A DNA stretch of 64,000 nt, taken from positions 491,378 to 555,377 of the forward strand of contig NZ_LDNB01000012.1 in NCBI RefSeq assembly GCF_001026695.1, given 5' to 3'. Shown piece after piece: positions 42,309 through 51,218 of this stretch. The notes below the pieces were generated by a model. The model had not been told where the DNA came from, made no database searches, and worked only from the letters and a program-made list of their open reading frames with translations. Numbering within the stretch: the stretch's first letter is position 1; each line of letters starts with the position of its first letter. The DNA comes from Neobacillus vireti (GTDB lineage: Bacteria > Bacillota > Bacilli > Bacillales > Cytobacillaceae). The position numbers and the translations under genes were made by a program.

Positions 42309-43100
42309 ATGAAAATCAACGAATTTTACGATGACTCAGCGAATATTAACTTAAATGGCAGTATAGCTGCGTTAGTTCCGGCGGTTATAATTGTCATTGG
42401 AAACCTTTCTTTATATAAAAGTCAAGAAATAATGTTATTAACAATCCCATTTCTAACTTATAGTTTTATCTGCTTTCATTTCTATCTTTTTAGGATGAAA
42501 CAATCGATTTTAATTGCTAGAAACATGGTTAATGGTAGGCATAAGAGCTGGAATGATTCTTTATTTGTAGCCAGGCATCTTCTAGTATGTTACCTAAATA
42601 CCCACTCACCAAGTATACTGTTTTACTTTCCAAATGGCGATTTGGCGGGAAGGATAACGAGGTACCGCCGAAAGGGTTTAAGTCGATTGCGGCATTCGAA
42701 AATGTATGCCCTTTACAATTCACAGGATGAAGCCATTGGTTTTTTCGAGGTGAAAGGGAATAGAAATATAAAGATTGGAACATTCGACCAAGAAAGACGA
42801 TATTTAGGCTGCTTTGAAAAAAAGAAGCTTACTTGGCGAAAAAGTAAAAAACAATTGCTTGATGCGGTTGGAAAATCTATTGGTGCAGTAGAAGGGTCGT
42901 CTATATTTATGGATGAGAAGGTAATTCATTCGGGGAATCAGACTGATTTGCGTCTGCGCAGAGGATGGATGCCGGTGGAGTGGAGTACTTATTTCCCAGA
43001 AGCCAATACACCTGTCCTCTCGTTTTGGGGAACCTTATCGGATAAAGAGAAGCTATTAAGAATGTCATTTTTAATAAATGAATACTTTATCGAAAGGTAG
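42309..43100 (+). CDS. Hypothetical membrane protein
   Basis: 263 residues with GGAGAAGGAG before ATG. Two N-terminal membrane spans (about 19-35 and 43-60) and a roughly 170-residue cytoplasmic part rich in basic residues, with beta-rich stretches such as MYALYNSQDEAIGFFEV that recall a tubby/LURP-like fold. I cannot assign it firmly. It stands alone between the exporter operon and dapF. Confidence 0.5.
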   Translation: MKINEFYDDSANINLNGSIAALVPAVIIVIGNLSLYKSQEIMLLTIPFLTYSFICFHFYLFRMKQSILIARNMVNGRHKSWNDSLFVARHLLVCYLNTHSPSILFYFPNGDLAGRITRYRRKGLSRLRHSKMYALYNSQDEAIGFFEVKGNRNIKIGTFDQERRYLGCFEKKKLTWRKSKKQLLDAVGKSIGAVEGSSIFMDEKVIHSGNQTDLRLRRGWMPVEWSTYFPEANTPVLSFWGTLSDKEKLLRMSFLINEYFIER

Positions 43101-43177
43101 AGGATTGGACAGTTCCCCTCATGATTAATGTTTGATATGATAGTAACAAAATGAACATCTCATCTGGGGGGCAAATC

Positions 43178-44161
43178 ATGCAAATCAAGGTAATAAAAGG
43201 TCATGGGTCTGGGAATGATTTTCTATTAATCGATGAAATATCAAATACTTATACTTTCACAGAAAAGAATCGGGCAGAACTTGCCCGTTTGTTATGCCAT
43301 CGTGAAACGGAATTAGGGGCAGACGGGATTCTTTTTGTCATGAATAGCGAACATGCCGATGCAAGAATGCGGGTATTTAATGCGGATGGTTCGGAGGCCT
43401 CAATGTGTGGAAATGGGCTTCGGCTTGTTGCAAGATATATTTGTGAATTATATGGGCGCAGTGAAGCTGTCATTGAAACCATGAAGGCAGACTTAAAGGT
43501 TAGTAAACAGAGAGACCTCTTTCCAGATGTCCATACGTATCAAGTGGAAATTTCTCCCGTGCTGTTTGAATTAAAGGCATTGCCATTAAATTTAAACCAG
43601 CCAACGCTTTACAACGAGAGAATTAAGGAGTTATCAACGGAATTAAGATTTACAGCGGTGGCTGTGCCTAACCCGCATTTAATTGCGATAGTAGAGACGG
43701 AACAGCTTCAAAGTGGCATCCAAAAACAGCTTAGTGAAAAAGTGAATGGTCCCAACGAATTATTTCCAGACGGTGTAAATGTTAGTTTTGTTAAGCAATT
43801 AGACAATGGGGCGATATATGTACGAACTTTTGAACGGGGAGTTGGCTTTACGAATGCCTGCGGGACAGCGATGTCAGCATCTTCCCTGGTTACCTGCCTA
43901 CAAGAACTAAATCCATTTGAACAGCCGATTACGGTTTATAATAATGGCGGAAAAGTTCAATGTGTGGTTCATAAACTCGCTAGGGATTATAAGATTGACC
44001 TTATCGGAAATGCTACCTATCTATACGAGTCAACAGTTGAGGTAAATCTTGAGCGTGAATTAGTGGAAATAACCGATAAAAAAGAATTAACAGAGGAAGG
44101 CATATACGAAAAACTGCAATCCGAGGTACAGCAAATAATAACAAAGATGTTAAAAGGATAA
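43178..44161 (+). CDS. dapF: Diaminopimelate epimerase family protein
   Basis: 327 residues from ATG 43178 with TGGGGGG upstream; the frame opens at 43151 without a ribosome site. It interconverts LL- and meso-diaminopimelate in the lysine and peptidoglycan pathway. Both catalytic cysteines are present, in MCGNGLR (about 71) and TNACGTAMSAS (about 228); the usual GTG is GTA here. A C-terminal tail of about 40 residues (ELVEITDKKELTEE onward) exceeds the usual 275-290 length. A paralogue of altered specificity cannot be excluded. Confidence 0.85.
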   Translation: MQIKVIKGHGSGNDFLLIDEISNTYTFTEKNRAELARLLCHRETELGADGILFVMNSEHADARMRVFNADGSEASMCGNGLRLVARYICELYGRSEAVIETMKADLKVSKQRDLFPDVHTYQVEISPVLFELKALPLNLNQPTLYNERIKELSTELRFTAVAVPNPHLIAIVETEQLQSGIQKQLSEKVNGPNELFPDGVNVSFVKQLDNGAIYVRTFERGVGFTNACGTAMSASSLVTCLQELNPFEQPITVYNNGGKVQCVVHKLARDYKIDLIGNATYLYESTVEVNLERELVEITDKKELTEEGIYEKLQSEVQQIITKMLKG

Positions 44162-44181
44162 GGCAACCTTATCCTTTTTTT
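44152..44181. terminator. Bidirectional terminator dapF/ligD
   Basis: AAAAGGATAAGG-caa-CCTTATCCTTTT with a T-run; serves convergent genes. Confidence 0.85.
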
Positions 44182-46016
44182 CTCTGCCCCTTCTTTAGTA
44201 TCTCAAGGATTGGTCCAAAGGGCTGAATTTGTTTTGTTTGAAAATAGTTCCGAAACGGATTTCCTTGTTTCTGAAGCCGTTTTAATGCGTTTTCCATATT
44301 AAAGGCAGCAGGGCTAATTTTTTCATCCACTTCCTCCCAATAAAGTGGTGTAGCAACTCCTGCAGCTTCATTCCCGCGTAAGGAATATGGGGCAACAATC
44401 GTTTTCCCTTCTCCATGCTGGACATAATCAACATATAGTCTTTTCCCGCGTTTTTTTTTCATTCTTTCAATTGTAAAGGAGTCAGGGTCTTTTGCGATTA
44501 AATACTCAGCCATAAAGCTTGTAAACAGTCTTGTATCGTCGTAGGAGAATTTTCCTTCCGGCAGAGGCAGATAAACTTGCAGGCCCTTATTGCCCGAGGT
44601 CTTAATAAATCCGATCAAATTTAGTTGATCAAGCACTTCTTTTATCAATAAAGCCGCCTTAACAGCTAAATGGAAGGAATCTTGATCAGGCGGGTCTAAA
44701 TCAAAAACAATTTCACTTGGTCCCTTGCTGTGGATTGTTTGAAAGGGAACATGGAATTCAATTGCTAATTGATTTCCGAGCCAAACGAGGGTTTTCAAAT
44801 TATTGCATAAAATATAATCAATCCCGTCGGCGGAATGGGTCCGGATAAATTCCGGTGCATAATCCGGACAGTTTTTTTGATAAAATGCTTCCCCGAACAT
44901 TCCGTGGGGATACCGAATCACTGTCAGCAGTCGATTTTCTAAAAATGGCAGCATGAAGGGAGAAACTTCCCGTAAATAAAAAATATAGTCAATCTTTTCG
45001 ATATGCTGATTTTCCCAAAGCGGTTTATTAGGATGGGTGATAGCTAAATCCGCCGGTAAATTTTTTTGTTGAATCATAAATTGTTCATATGTACATTCAG
45101 CTGGTTCCAAATCGAAGCGGAAATGGTCAAAATGCGGCTCTCGGAGTTGATTATCGTAGAGCTCTAAATATTTTACTTCAAGGCAGATAGCTGGGTTTAC
45201 AAAAATTAATGATCCATCTTCACGAATAATATTTTGTTTTATCGTTTGCCGTAGTGCTTGTTTTTCTTCCGGTTTAAATCCGAACAAAACCTGACCAACA
45301 ACATGAATGTCATTTTCCTTATACACGCTAACGTAAAAGTAGCCGTTTGTTTTATCGAACGAAGTGACAAAACAGCTAACATATTTCCAATTTTTATATT
45401 TCAACCATTGTAAAGTACGTTTCCCTTCCTCCCAAAGGCTAGTTCTAGATTTGGCGATAATTCCTTCGCCATCATATAACACCACTTTTTCCCATAAGTC
45501 ATTAAAATCCTCATAGGGAAAAACAAGTTGAAGTATTTGGCGATTATAAGGATTAGAATCTACTTCTAGTTCAAGTTGTTGAAATAAGTTAATCAACTTA
45601 TCTTTTCGTTTATGGTAGGGCTGATTTAGCAGTGGTTTACCTTTAATCATTAGTAAATCAAAGACCATCAACCGGCAAGGAGATTTCATAGCTTGCTCGG
45701 AAATTTTTTTCACTGCCTTTAAACGCCCTCGTACTTGGATGGCGGAAAAATTGGCTTTATAAGCGTTTTCCAAGGAAACAAGTTCACCATCAAACTGAAG
45801 TGGTAAATAAGCTTTAAATTGCTCCTCGTACGTTCGTAAAAATTCTTCAATTTCTGGAAATTGAGGTGAAAGGGGCTTTCCATTCCTGCTTGTTAACGTT
45901 ATTCCGTTAATGGTCCATTCTAATAATGCTCGAAATCCGTCGTATTTAACCTCATACAACCAATCAGGACGAACGGGAAGCTCAAAGGTAAGACTCGGGA
46001 GCATCGGTTTCATCAT
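44169..46016 (-). CDS. ligD: NHEJ DNA ligase/polymerase LigD
   Basis: 615 residues. The N-terminal ATP-dependent ligase has the nucleotidyl motif EVKYDGFR (Lys about 24), then SRNGKPLSP and EGIIAKSR. The C-terminal primase-polymerase domain (about 330-600) contains HSADGIDYI, FDLDPPDQDSF (metal aspartates) and HGEGKTIVAPYSLRG. This ligase-then-polymerase order without the phosphoesterase is the Bacillus form. It repairs double-strand breaks with Ku, transcribed divergently 128 bp away. In B. subtilis the pair is expressed in the developing spore. Confidence 0.95.
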   Translation of the reverse strand: MMKPMLPSLTFELPVRPDWLYEVKYDGFRALLEWTINGITLTSRNGKPLSPQFPEIEEFLRTYEEQFKAYLPLQFDGELVSLENAYKANFSAIQVRGRLKAVKKISEQAMKSPCRLMVFDLLMIKGKPLLNQPYHKRKDKLINLFQQLELEVDSNPYNRQILQLVFPYEDFNDLWEKVVLYDGEGIIAKSRTSLWEEGKRTLQWLKYKNWKYVSCFVTSFDKTNGYFYVSVYKENDIHVVGQVLFGFKPEEKQALRQTIKQNIIREDGSLIFVNPAICLEVKYLELYDNQLREPHFDHFRFDLEPAECTYEQFMIQQKNLPADLAITHPNKPLWENQHIEKIDYIFYLREVSPFMLPFLENRLLTVIRYPHGMFGEAFYQKNCPDYAPEFIRTHSADGIDYILCNNLKTLVWLGNQLAIEFHVPFQTIHSKGPSEIVFDLDPPDQDSFHLAVKAALLIKEVLDQLNLIGFIKTSGNKGLQVYLPLPEGKFSYDDTRLFTSFMAEYLIAKDPDSFTIERMKKKRGKRLYVDYVQHGEGKTIVAPYSLRGNEAAGVATPLYWEEVDEKISPAAFNMENALKRLQKQGNPFRNYFQTKQIQPFGPILEILKKGQRKKG

Positions 46017-46143
46017 AGTATATCCCCACCTTTATTTTATTTTGTATAATTTTGAACTGTTTCATTCTTTTCCAAATGTTGTAAGGGATGTCCTTGTTAA
46101 GTTGATGCAAAATAAAAGCAAAAAAGGAATGGAGAATAACTTT

Positions 46144-46974
46144 ATGCATACGATGTGGAAGGGCAGTATCAGCTTTGGGCTTGTAAACATTCCCATCAAG
46201 CTCCATACAGCAACAGAAGATAGAGATATCAAGCTTCGTACGCTTCATAATAAGTGCCATGCCCCGATTAAATATGAAAAAATCTGTTCAGTTTGTGAAG
46301 AAGAAGTAAAGCCAGAAGATATTGTAAAAGCGTATGAGTACACGAAAGGAAAATTTGTTGTTCTTGACCGTGAGGACCTTGAAAAGCTGCAAAAGGAAAA
46401 TGAAGAGAAAGCAGTGGAAATCATTGATTTCGTTAAAATCGAAGAAATTGATCCGATTTATTTTGACCGCAGCTATTATATGTCCCCGAATGATGGCGGC
46501 AGTAAGGCCTATTCATTGTTACGCAAAGCATTACAGGAATCACAAAAAGTGGGACTAGCGAAAATTATTATCCGTTCAAAAGAACAGCTGGCGGTCATCC
46601 GCGTTTATGAAAATACATTGGTAATGGAAACAATTCATTTTCCAGACGAAGTGCGAAAGTCAGGAGACGTACCAAATGTTCCGGCAGAAAACAAAGTGAC
46701 TAAGAAAGAGCTGGACACGGCCATCTTACTTATTGACCAATTGACATCAGAATTCGAACCGGAAAAATACACGGATGAGTACCGTACAGCACTGCTTGAA
46801 TTGATTGAATCGAAACGAAACGGAAAAGAAACAGTAACCGCTGCAACCAAGGAAGAACCTTCAAATGTTACTGATTTAATGGCTGCATTACAGGCATCGA
46901 TTGACCGTACAAAACCCAAAAAAGCCGCTGCACCAAAGAAAAAAGCTGCAGCAAAAATGAAGAAAGAAGCATAA
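46144..46974 (+). CDS. ku: Ku protein, non-homologous end joining
   Basis: 276 residues from ATG 46144 (AAAGGAATGGAG upstream); the open frame back to 45910 lies inside ligD and is not used. Ku core begins MHTMWKGSISFGLVNIPIKL and includes CSVCEEEV and DRSYYMSPNDG. The C-terminus is a lysine/alanine-rich tail (KKAAAPKKKAAAKMKKEA) that helps DNA threading and LigD contact. It binds DNA ends as a homodimer ring and recruits LigD. Confidence 0.96.
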   Translation: MHTMWKGSISFGLVNIPIKLHTATEDRDIKLRTLHNKCHAPIKYEKICSVCEEEVKPEDIVKAYEYTKGKFVVLDREDLEKLQKENEEKAVEIIDFVKIEEIDPIYFDRSYYMSPNDGGSKAYSLLRKALQESQKVGLAKIIIRSKEQLAVIRVYENTLVMETIHFPDEVRKSGDVPNVPAENKVTKKELDTAILLIDQLTSEFEPEKYTDEYRTALLELIESKRNGKETVTAATKEEPSNVTDLMAALQASIDRTKPKKAAAPKKKAAAKMKKEA

Positions 46975-46982
46975 GAAAAAAT

Positions 46983-47015
46983 AAAGCCGATTTTACACGT
47001 TGAATCGGTTTTATT
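46983..47015 (+). terminator. Terminator of ku
   Basis: AAGCCGATT/AATCGGTTT hairpin followed by TATTTT. Confidence 0.7.
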
Positions 47016-47057
47016 TTGCTCCGAATATTTTCAGGATTCCCTAGTTTAGAAATTGGT

Positions 47058-47086
47058 TTGACTAAAAGCTGGAAGTGCGGTAAAAT
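47058..47086 (+). promoter_or_regulatory. Sigma-A-type promoter of the ydjO-like leader
   Basis: TTGACT (47058-47063), 17-bp spacer, TAAAAT (47081-47086). Transcription would start near 47093. Confidence 0.75.
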
Positions 47087-47092
47087 AAGAGT

Positions 47093-47270
47093 ATGTTAAA
47101 TATTTTTTAAATTATGCAGTCGTAACTGCACGTGATTTTGGGAGTTACTATTCCCCAAAACGTGCCAGTGCGTCTTTTTTATTAATGGAATTGTAAGATT
47201 AACTGCATGTGAACAATTTTTTTCTTGGAATAGAAGGGTGATGCACTTGGTTAAGCATCACCTTTTTATC
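47093..47270 (+). ncRNA. Structured leader RNA or small RNA with two tandem terminators
   Basis: A small hairpin GCAGT/ACTGC (47116-47129) overlaps the 5' arm of a strong stem GCACG...TTTTGGG / CCCCAAAACGTGC (about 47128-47165), followed by TCTTTTTT. Only one of the two can form fully. A second terminator GGTGATGC/GCATCACC with TTTTT lies at 47237-47267. The region leads into the cold-inducible gene at 47365. It is either an attenuating leader or a free-standing small RNA of about 85 nt. Confidence 0.55.
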
Positions 47271-47364
47271 TATATATAGTTATAAGTTTACTAGAAAAAT
47301 AGCTTTACAGCTAACAAACTAGTGTTCAAAAACAGTCATAACTAAGTACAAGGGGTGATAAGTT

Positions 47365-47568
47365 TTGGCGTTTGGAAGAAAAAACGATGAAGAAATCAAA
47401 CTAGAAGAAACGAAAATTTGGGTATGTAATTCAGCGAATTGTAAATGCTGGATTCGTGACAATTTTAAAAGCAGTGATGTGCCCCTTTGTCCAATTTGCA
47501 AAAGTGAAATGAGTGAATCGACAAAAGAACTTCAAGTGATTCATAATCATAGTAAAAATTTCATGTAA
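47365..47568 (+). CDS. Cold-inducible YdjO-like zinc-ribbon protein
   Basis: 67 residues from TTG 47365 after AGGGGTGAT. TKIWVCNSANCKCWIRDNF and PLCPICKSEM supply a cysteine pair in each half, as in B. subtilis YdjO, a small protein induced by cold. The region upstream (272 nt from the predicted transcription start) is unusually long and structured, consistent with leader-level control. Terminator at 47576-47608. Confidence 0.8.
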   Translation: MAFGRKNDEEIKLEETKIWVCNSANCKCWIRDNFKSSDVPLCPICKSEMSESTKELQVIHNHSKNFM

Positions 47569-47575
47569 GTAATGG

Positions 47576-47608
47576 AAAAGCAGGAGGAAGTTTATCCCCT
47601 GCTTTTTT
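47576..47608. terminator. Bidirectional terminator
   Basis: AAAAGCAGG/CCTGCTTTT hairpin with T-run between convergent genes. Confidence 0.8.
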
Positions 47609-47891
47609 ATTCTTCCAAGTGTTCCTTGCAAAATTGAAGGACTAATTTTTCCTCATCCTCTTCAAGGGCAAAGTCTAACACTTTTTCAGTCCCCTTTTCA
47701 AAGAAATGATACTGGGAAAGTCTTTGTCCATTCTCATCGCTTACGAAAATTATTTTTAAACCTACACCCTTCTCAGAATAAAGCTCATCTTCCTCATCTA
47801 CATCAAGGTCAAGAAAAAACTCATAGCGGTCACCTGATAATAAACCAAATGGATCTTCTAGTTTATCAACTAAATAGCCAGTAATGTTCAA
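47607..47891 (-). CDS. DUF6509-like hypothetical protein
   Basis: 94 residues from TTG 47891, the codon correctly spaced after AAAGGATGA; an in-frame ATG lies a few codons upstream. Acidic, beta-rich: ITGYLVDKLEDPFGLLSGDR, then YEFFLDLDVDEEDELYSEKG. Conserved in Bacillus as I recall, with no known function. Confidence 0.6.
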   Translation of the reverse strand: MNITGYLVDKLEDPFGLLSGDRYEFFLDLDVDEEDELYSEKGVGLKIIFVSDENGQRLSQYHFFEKGTEKVLDFALEEDEEKLVLQFCKEHLEE

Positions 47892-48012
47892 GCAAATCAT
47901 CCTTTGCATATTATTTAATCGTCTTATTATACACTCTTTTTGTGTTTTAAGAAAAATTAGAATCGGTTTATAAAGCTTTATGTCTAAATTGGCTAACCTT
48001 ATATGAAGAAAA

Positions 48013-48028
48013 TGTGAATAAATGCACA
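48013..48028. promoter_or_regulatory. Candidate FNR/CRP-type site (one mismatch)
   Basis: TGTGA-ATAAAT-GCACA, about 50 bp upstream of a TAATAT (48058-48063) that could be the -10 of the molybdoenzyme operon. Confidence 0.5.
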
Positions 48029-48118
48029 AAAGAGATAACAATTATGGGAGAATGCGGTAATATGAAGATGAAATAAACTATGAAAGGCAGGCGCAGGTGA
48101 TAAAATAACAAATAATCA

Positions 48119-48134
48119 TGTGAAGTTTTTCACA
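48119..48134. promoter_or_regulatory. Perfect FNR/CRP-type palindrome at the torD start
   Basis: TGTGA-AGTTTT-TCACA, exact match to the Bacillus Fnr consensus TGTGA-N6-TCACA. It sits beside the ribosome site, 16 bp before the GTG, so it cannot activate from the usual -41.5 unless the transcript starts inside torD; repression or a chance match are alternatives. Confidence 0.5.
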
Positions 48135-48150
48135 AGGGGGAGAAAGTGAA

Positions 48151-48834
48151 GTGGCTTTGACGACAGAACCATTACATATTCAATTACAGCCGTTTTTGTT
48201 AGCGAGAAAAAATTTTTATCAGCTGTTACACTTGTTATTTTCTATGCCAGTAGATGTTGACGCGTTAATTGGAATTAAAAGAGATGAAATCTTCGAAGAA
48301 TTAGGGGAGTTCCATGAAGGAGGAAAAATCCTTGATGGCTATTTTAAACACCTGACTGTTGAGCAAATCAAAAGAGAGCAGCAAGAGTTCCAAAGGCTCT
48401 TTATTGGACCAGGCCTGTTAGGTGCGCCTCCCTGGGAATCGTACTACAGGAGCAGGGAACAGCTTTTGTTTGAAGAATGGACCTACCAAATTAGGGAGCT
48501 ATACCATCGATTTGGACTCCAATATTGCAAAGAAAATAATGAACCAGACGACCATCTTCTCCTTGAACTGGAATTTATGATCCATCTTACTGATCTATGT
48601 TTTCAAGAAACAAAGGACGACAGCATAGAAAAATTGCTAGCCACCCAGATTAGCTTCATTGAAGAACATTTACTGATTTGGATTGCATCCTTTTGCGAAA
48701 AAGTTATTGAAAATACAAGTAGTCAATTATATTTGGGAGCGGCGATGCTTCTTGAAGATTTTTTGAGCTTTGATTTGGAATCATTAGTGGAAGTTAGGGA
48801 GGGTTCAATATTATGTCTGAAAAACATCCATTAA
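48151..48834 (+). CDS. TorD-family molybdoenzyme chaperone
   Basis: 227 residues from GTG 48151 (AAGGGGGAG upstream). All-helical TorD/DmsD family, with ARKNFYQLLHLLF at the start and the family phrase EFQRLFIGPG...PPWESYYR (about 90-110). It binds the Tat signal of its enzyme and holds it until cofactor is inserted. It overlaps the dmsA-like gene by 22 bases, as expected for a dedicated partner. Confidence 0.88.
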   Translation: MALTTEPLHIQLQPFLLARKNFYQLLHLLFSMPVDVDALIGIKRDEIFEELGEFHEGGKILDGYFKHLTVEQIKREQQEFQRLFIGPGLLGAPPWESYYRSREQLLFEEWTYQIRELYHRFGLQYCKENNEPDDHLLLELEFMIHLTDLCFQETKDDSIEKLLATQISFIEEHLLIWIASFCEKVIENTSSQLYLGAAMLLEDFLSFDLESLVEVREGSILCLKNIH

Positions 48835-51206
48835 CGAATATATTAGCCAATAAAATGCAGCGTCGGACGTTTTTGAAATGGTCAGGGGCAATCGGTTTAC
48901 CTGTGATTGCTGGTGGAATCGGCACAAAGATGCTCGTTAAACGGAAGAAAGAGGCAAAGGCAGTAGGTACGAAAGATAATGAGCAAATTATTTCTACCTG
49001 CAGCGTGAATAACTGCGGCGGGCGCTGTGTAATTAAGGCGCATGTTAAGGATGGAGTAGTTGTGCGGGTCAGCACCGACTCACAAGGAAGCGGAGACTTG
49101 TCTGCCCCGCCATTGAGGGCATGTGTCAGAGGAAGAAACTACAGGCAAATGCTTTACCATCCGGACCGTTTAAAATACCCAATGAAACGAGTTGGCAAGC
49201 GGGGCGAAGGGAAATTTAAACGGATTTCATGGGATGAGGCCATCGAGACGATTGCATCTGAAGTAAAGCGAATCGGTGATAAATACGGCCCAGAATCCAG
49301 GTATGATAACTATGCCTCGGGACAATGCTGGGGACTTCATGGCGGCAGTGCATCAGTAAGGAAATTATTATCGCTTACCGGCGGCTTTCTAAATTATCGA
49401 AATGATTATAGTTCCGGTGCAGGGAATGTAGCAACGCCTTTTACGTACGGAACCAACAATTCAGGTAGCAGCTTTGATTCGCTTTTACACTCCAAATACA
49501 TTATTTTGTGGGGGCAAAATCCTTCTGAAATGATTTTCTCGACACCCTACCGTGAGTATTTAATGCAGGCAAAGAAAAATGGCGCAAAAATAATTGTCAT
49601 TGATCCGCGTTATACGGATACGGCCATCGCCTTTGCAGATGAGTGGATTTCGATTCTGCCAACTACGGATAATGCGATGATGGATGCGATGGGATATGTC
49701 ATTATTACCGAAAACCTGCACGATCAAGCATTTCTTGATAAATACTGTCTTGGCTTTGATGGTGAGCATATGCCTGATGGAATAGCGAAGGAAGAGTCTT
49801 TGAAAAGCTATTTACTGGGGGAAAAGGATGGTACTCCAAAAACTCCGGAATGGGCCGAAAAAATTTGCCGGGTACCAGCTAATAAAATTCGTGAAATTGC
49901 CCGGGAGTACGCAAACACAAAGCCCGCAGCTCTTATTCAAGGCTGGGGGCCGCAGCGCCATGCATATGGTGAACAAATTATGCGCGGTGGTGCTCAGTTA
50001 GCCTGCCTCACAGGAAATGTCGGCAAGCTTGGCGGCTGGGCTGCCGGTACTGGCTATTGGAATCGCTCGAATATCGTCTTTCCATTTTCCTATGATAATC
50101 CAGTAAAAGCATCTATACCCTGTTTCCTTTGGACAAAAGCAGTTGAAATGGGAACAGAAATGACTGCAGCAGATGGACTAAAAGGAACAGAACGATTAAA
50201 TGCGAATATTAAATTAATTTTTAACATGGCCGGAAATATGCTTATTAATCAGCATGCGGATATTAATAAGACACGCAAACTTCTTGAGGATGAAAGTAAA
50301 GTAGAATTTATTGTTGTCAGTGATATCTTTATGACTCCAAGTGCAAAGTTTGCAGACATCCTTTTACCGGGAACGACGTTCTTTGAACGCTATGATATTG
50401 GGGTTCCATGGTGCTTTGGCGATTACGTGGTTTTTGGCGAAAAAACAATTGAGCCGCTTTTTGAATGCCGTGATGAATATGATGTCTTCGCAGCGGTAGC
50501 AGATAAATTAGGTGTGAAAGAAAAGTATACAGAGGGAAGAACCATCCTCGACTTGGTGAAGGAGAGTGTGGAGAGGACAAGGAAAGAATTGGATGCAAGC
50601 TTTCCCACCTTTGAGGAATTCCGTCAGAAGGGGGTCCATCATTTTAAATATGATGCTCCGCTTGTAGGCTATAAAGAGCAAATTGATGACTTTGAGAAAA
50701 ATCGTTTTGAAACACCTTCAGGAAAAATTGAATTATTCTCAAAGACTTTATGGGATATGAATCAGCATGACGAAATTCCGGCAATCGCCAAATATATACC
50801 ATCGTGGGAAGGACCGGAGGATCCATTAAAGGCGCAATATCCATTGCAGCTTATCAGCTGGCATTATAAGCGGAGATGTCATTCCACCTATGACAATCAA
50901 GAATGGCTGGAGGAAGCAGCAAAGCAAGAAATGTGGTTGAATCCTAAAGATGCAGACAAGCGCGGAATAAAAGATGGTGACCGTGTGCAGGTGTTTAATG
51001 ACCGAGGCAGTTTATTGATTGATGTAAAGGTGACACCAAGAATCACTCCAGGTGTAACAGGGATCCCTCAAGGTGCCTGGTATACCCCTGATACGAATGG
51101 ACAGGATCAACGGGGTTCGGTTAATGTGCTGACATCACAGCGGCCAACACCTCTTGCAAAAGCGACTCCGCAACTAACAAACCTTGTTGAAGTGAAAAAA
51201 GCATAA
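48813..51206 (+). CDS. dmsA: DMSO-reductase-family molybdopterin oxidoreductase, catalytic subunit
   Basis: 797 residues. Twin-arginine signal (MQRRTFLKWSGAIGLPVIAG) for export folded across the membrane. The N-terminal [4Fe-4S] site is CSVNNCGGRC with a later cysteine in LRACVRGR. Molybdopterin guanine-dinucleotide binding regions appear in LWGQNPSEMIFSTP, AALIQGWGPQRHAYGEQ and the C-terminal domain (LQLISWHYKRRCHSTYDN). DmsA is the best general label, but the electron acceptor (DMSO, TMAO, other) cannot be told. The operon lacks the usual DmsC anchor. Confidence 0.85.
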   Translation: MSEKHPLTNILANKMQRRTFLKWSGAIGLPVIAGGIGTKMLVKRKKEAKAVGTKDNEQIISTCSVNNCGGRCVIKAHVKDGVVVRVSTDSQGSGDLSAPPLRACVRGRNYRQMLYHPDRLKYPMKRVGKRGEGKFKRISWDEAIETIASEVKRIGDKYGPESRYDNYASGQCWGLHGGSASVRKLLSLTGGFLNYRNDYSSGAGNVATPFTYGTNNSGSSFDSLLHSKYIILWGQNPSEMIFSTPYREYLMQAKKNGAKIIVIDPRYTDTAIAFADEWISILPTTDNAMMDAMGYVIITENLHDQAFLDKYCLGFDGEHMPDGIAKEESLKSYLLGEKDGTPKTPEWAEKICRVPANKIREIAREYANTKPAALIQGWGPQRHAYGEQIMRGGAQLACLTGNVGKLGGWAAGTGYWNRSNIVFPFSYDNPVKASIPCFLWTKAVEMGTEMTAADGLKGTERLNANIKLIFNMAGNMLINQHADINKTRKLLEDESKVEFIVVSDIFMTPSAKFADILLPGTTFFERYDIGVPWCFGDYVVFGEKTIEPLFECRDEYDVFAAVADKLGVKEKYTEGRTILDLVKESVERTRKELDASFPTFEEFRQKGVHHFKYDAPLVGYKEQIDDFEKNRFETPSGKIELFSKTLWDMNQHDEIPAIAKYIPSWEGPEDPLKAQYPLQLISWHYKRRCHSTYDNQEWLEEAAKQEMWLNPKDADKRGIKDGDRVQVFNDRGSLLIDVKVTPRITPGVTGIPQGAWYTPDTNGQDQRGSVNVLTSQRPTPLAKATPQLTNLVEVKKA

Positions 51207-51218
51207 GGAGTGAGGACG

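Noticed and set aside
45910..46143. In-frame upstream extension of ku
   Set aside because: It overlaps the divergent ligD start and has no start signals; ATG 46144 fits Ku N-termini.
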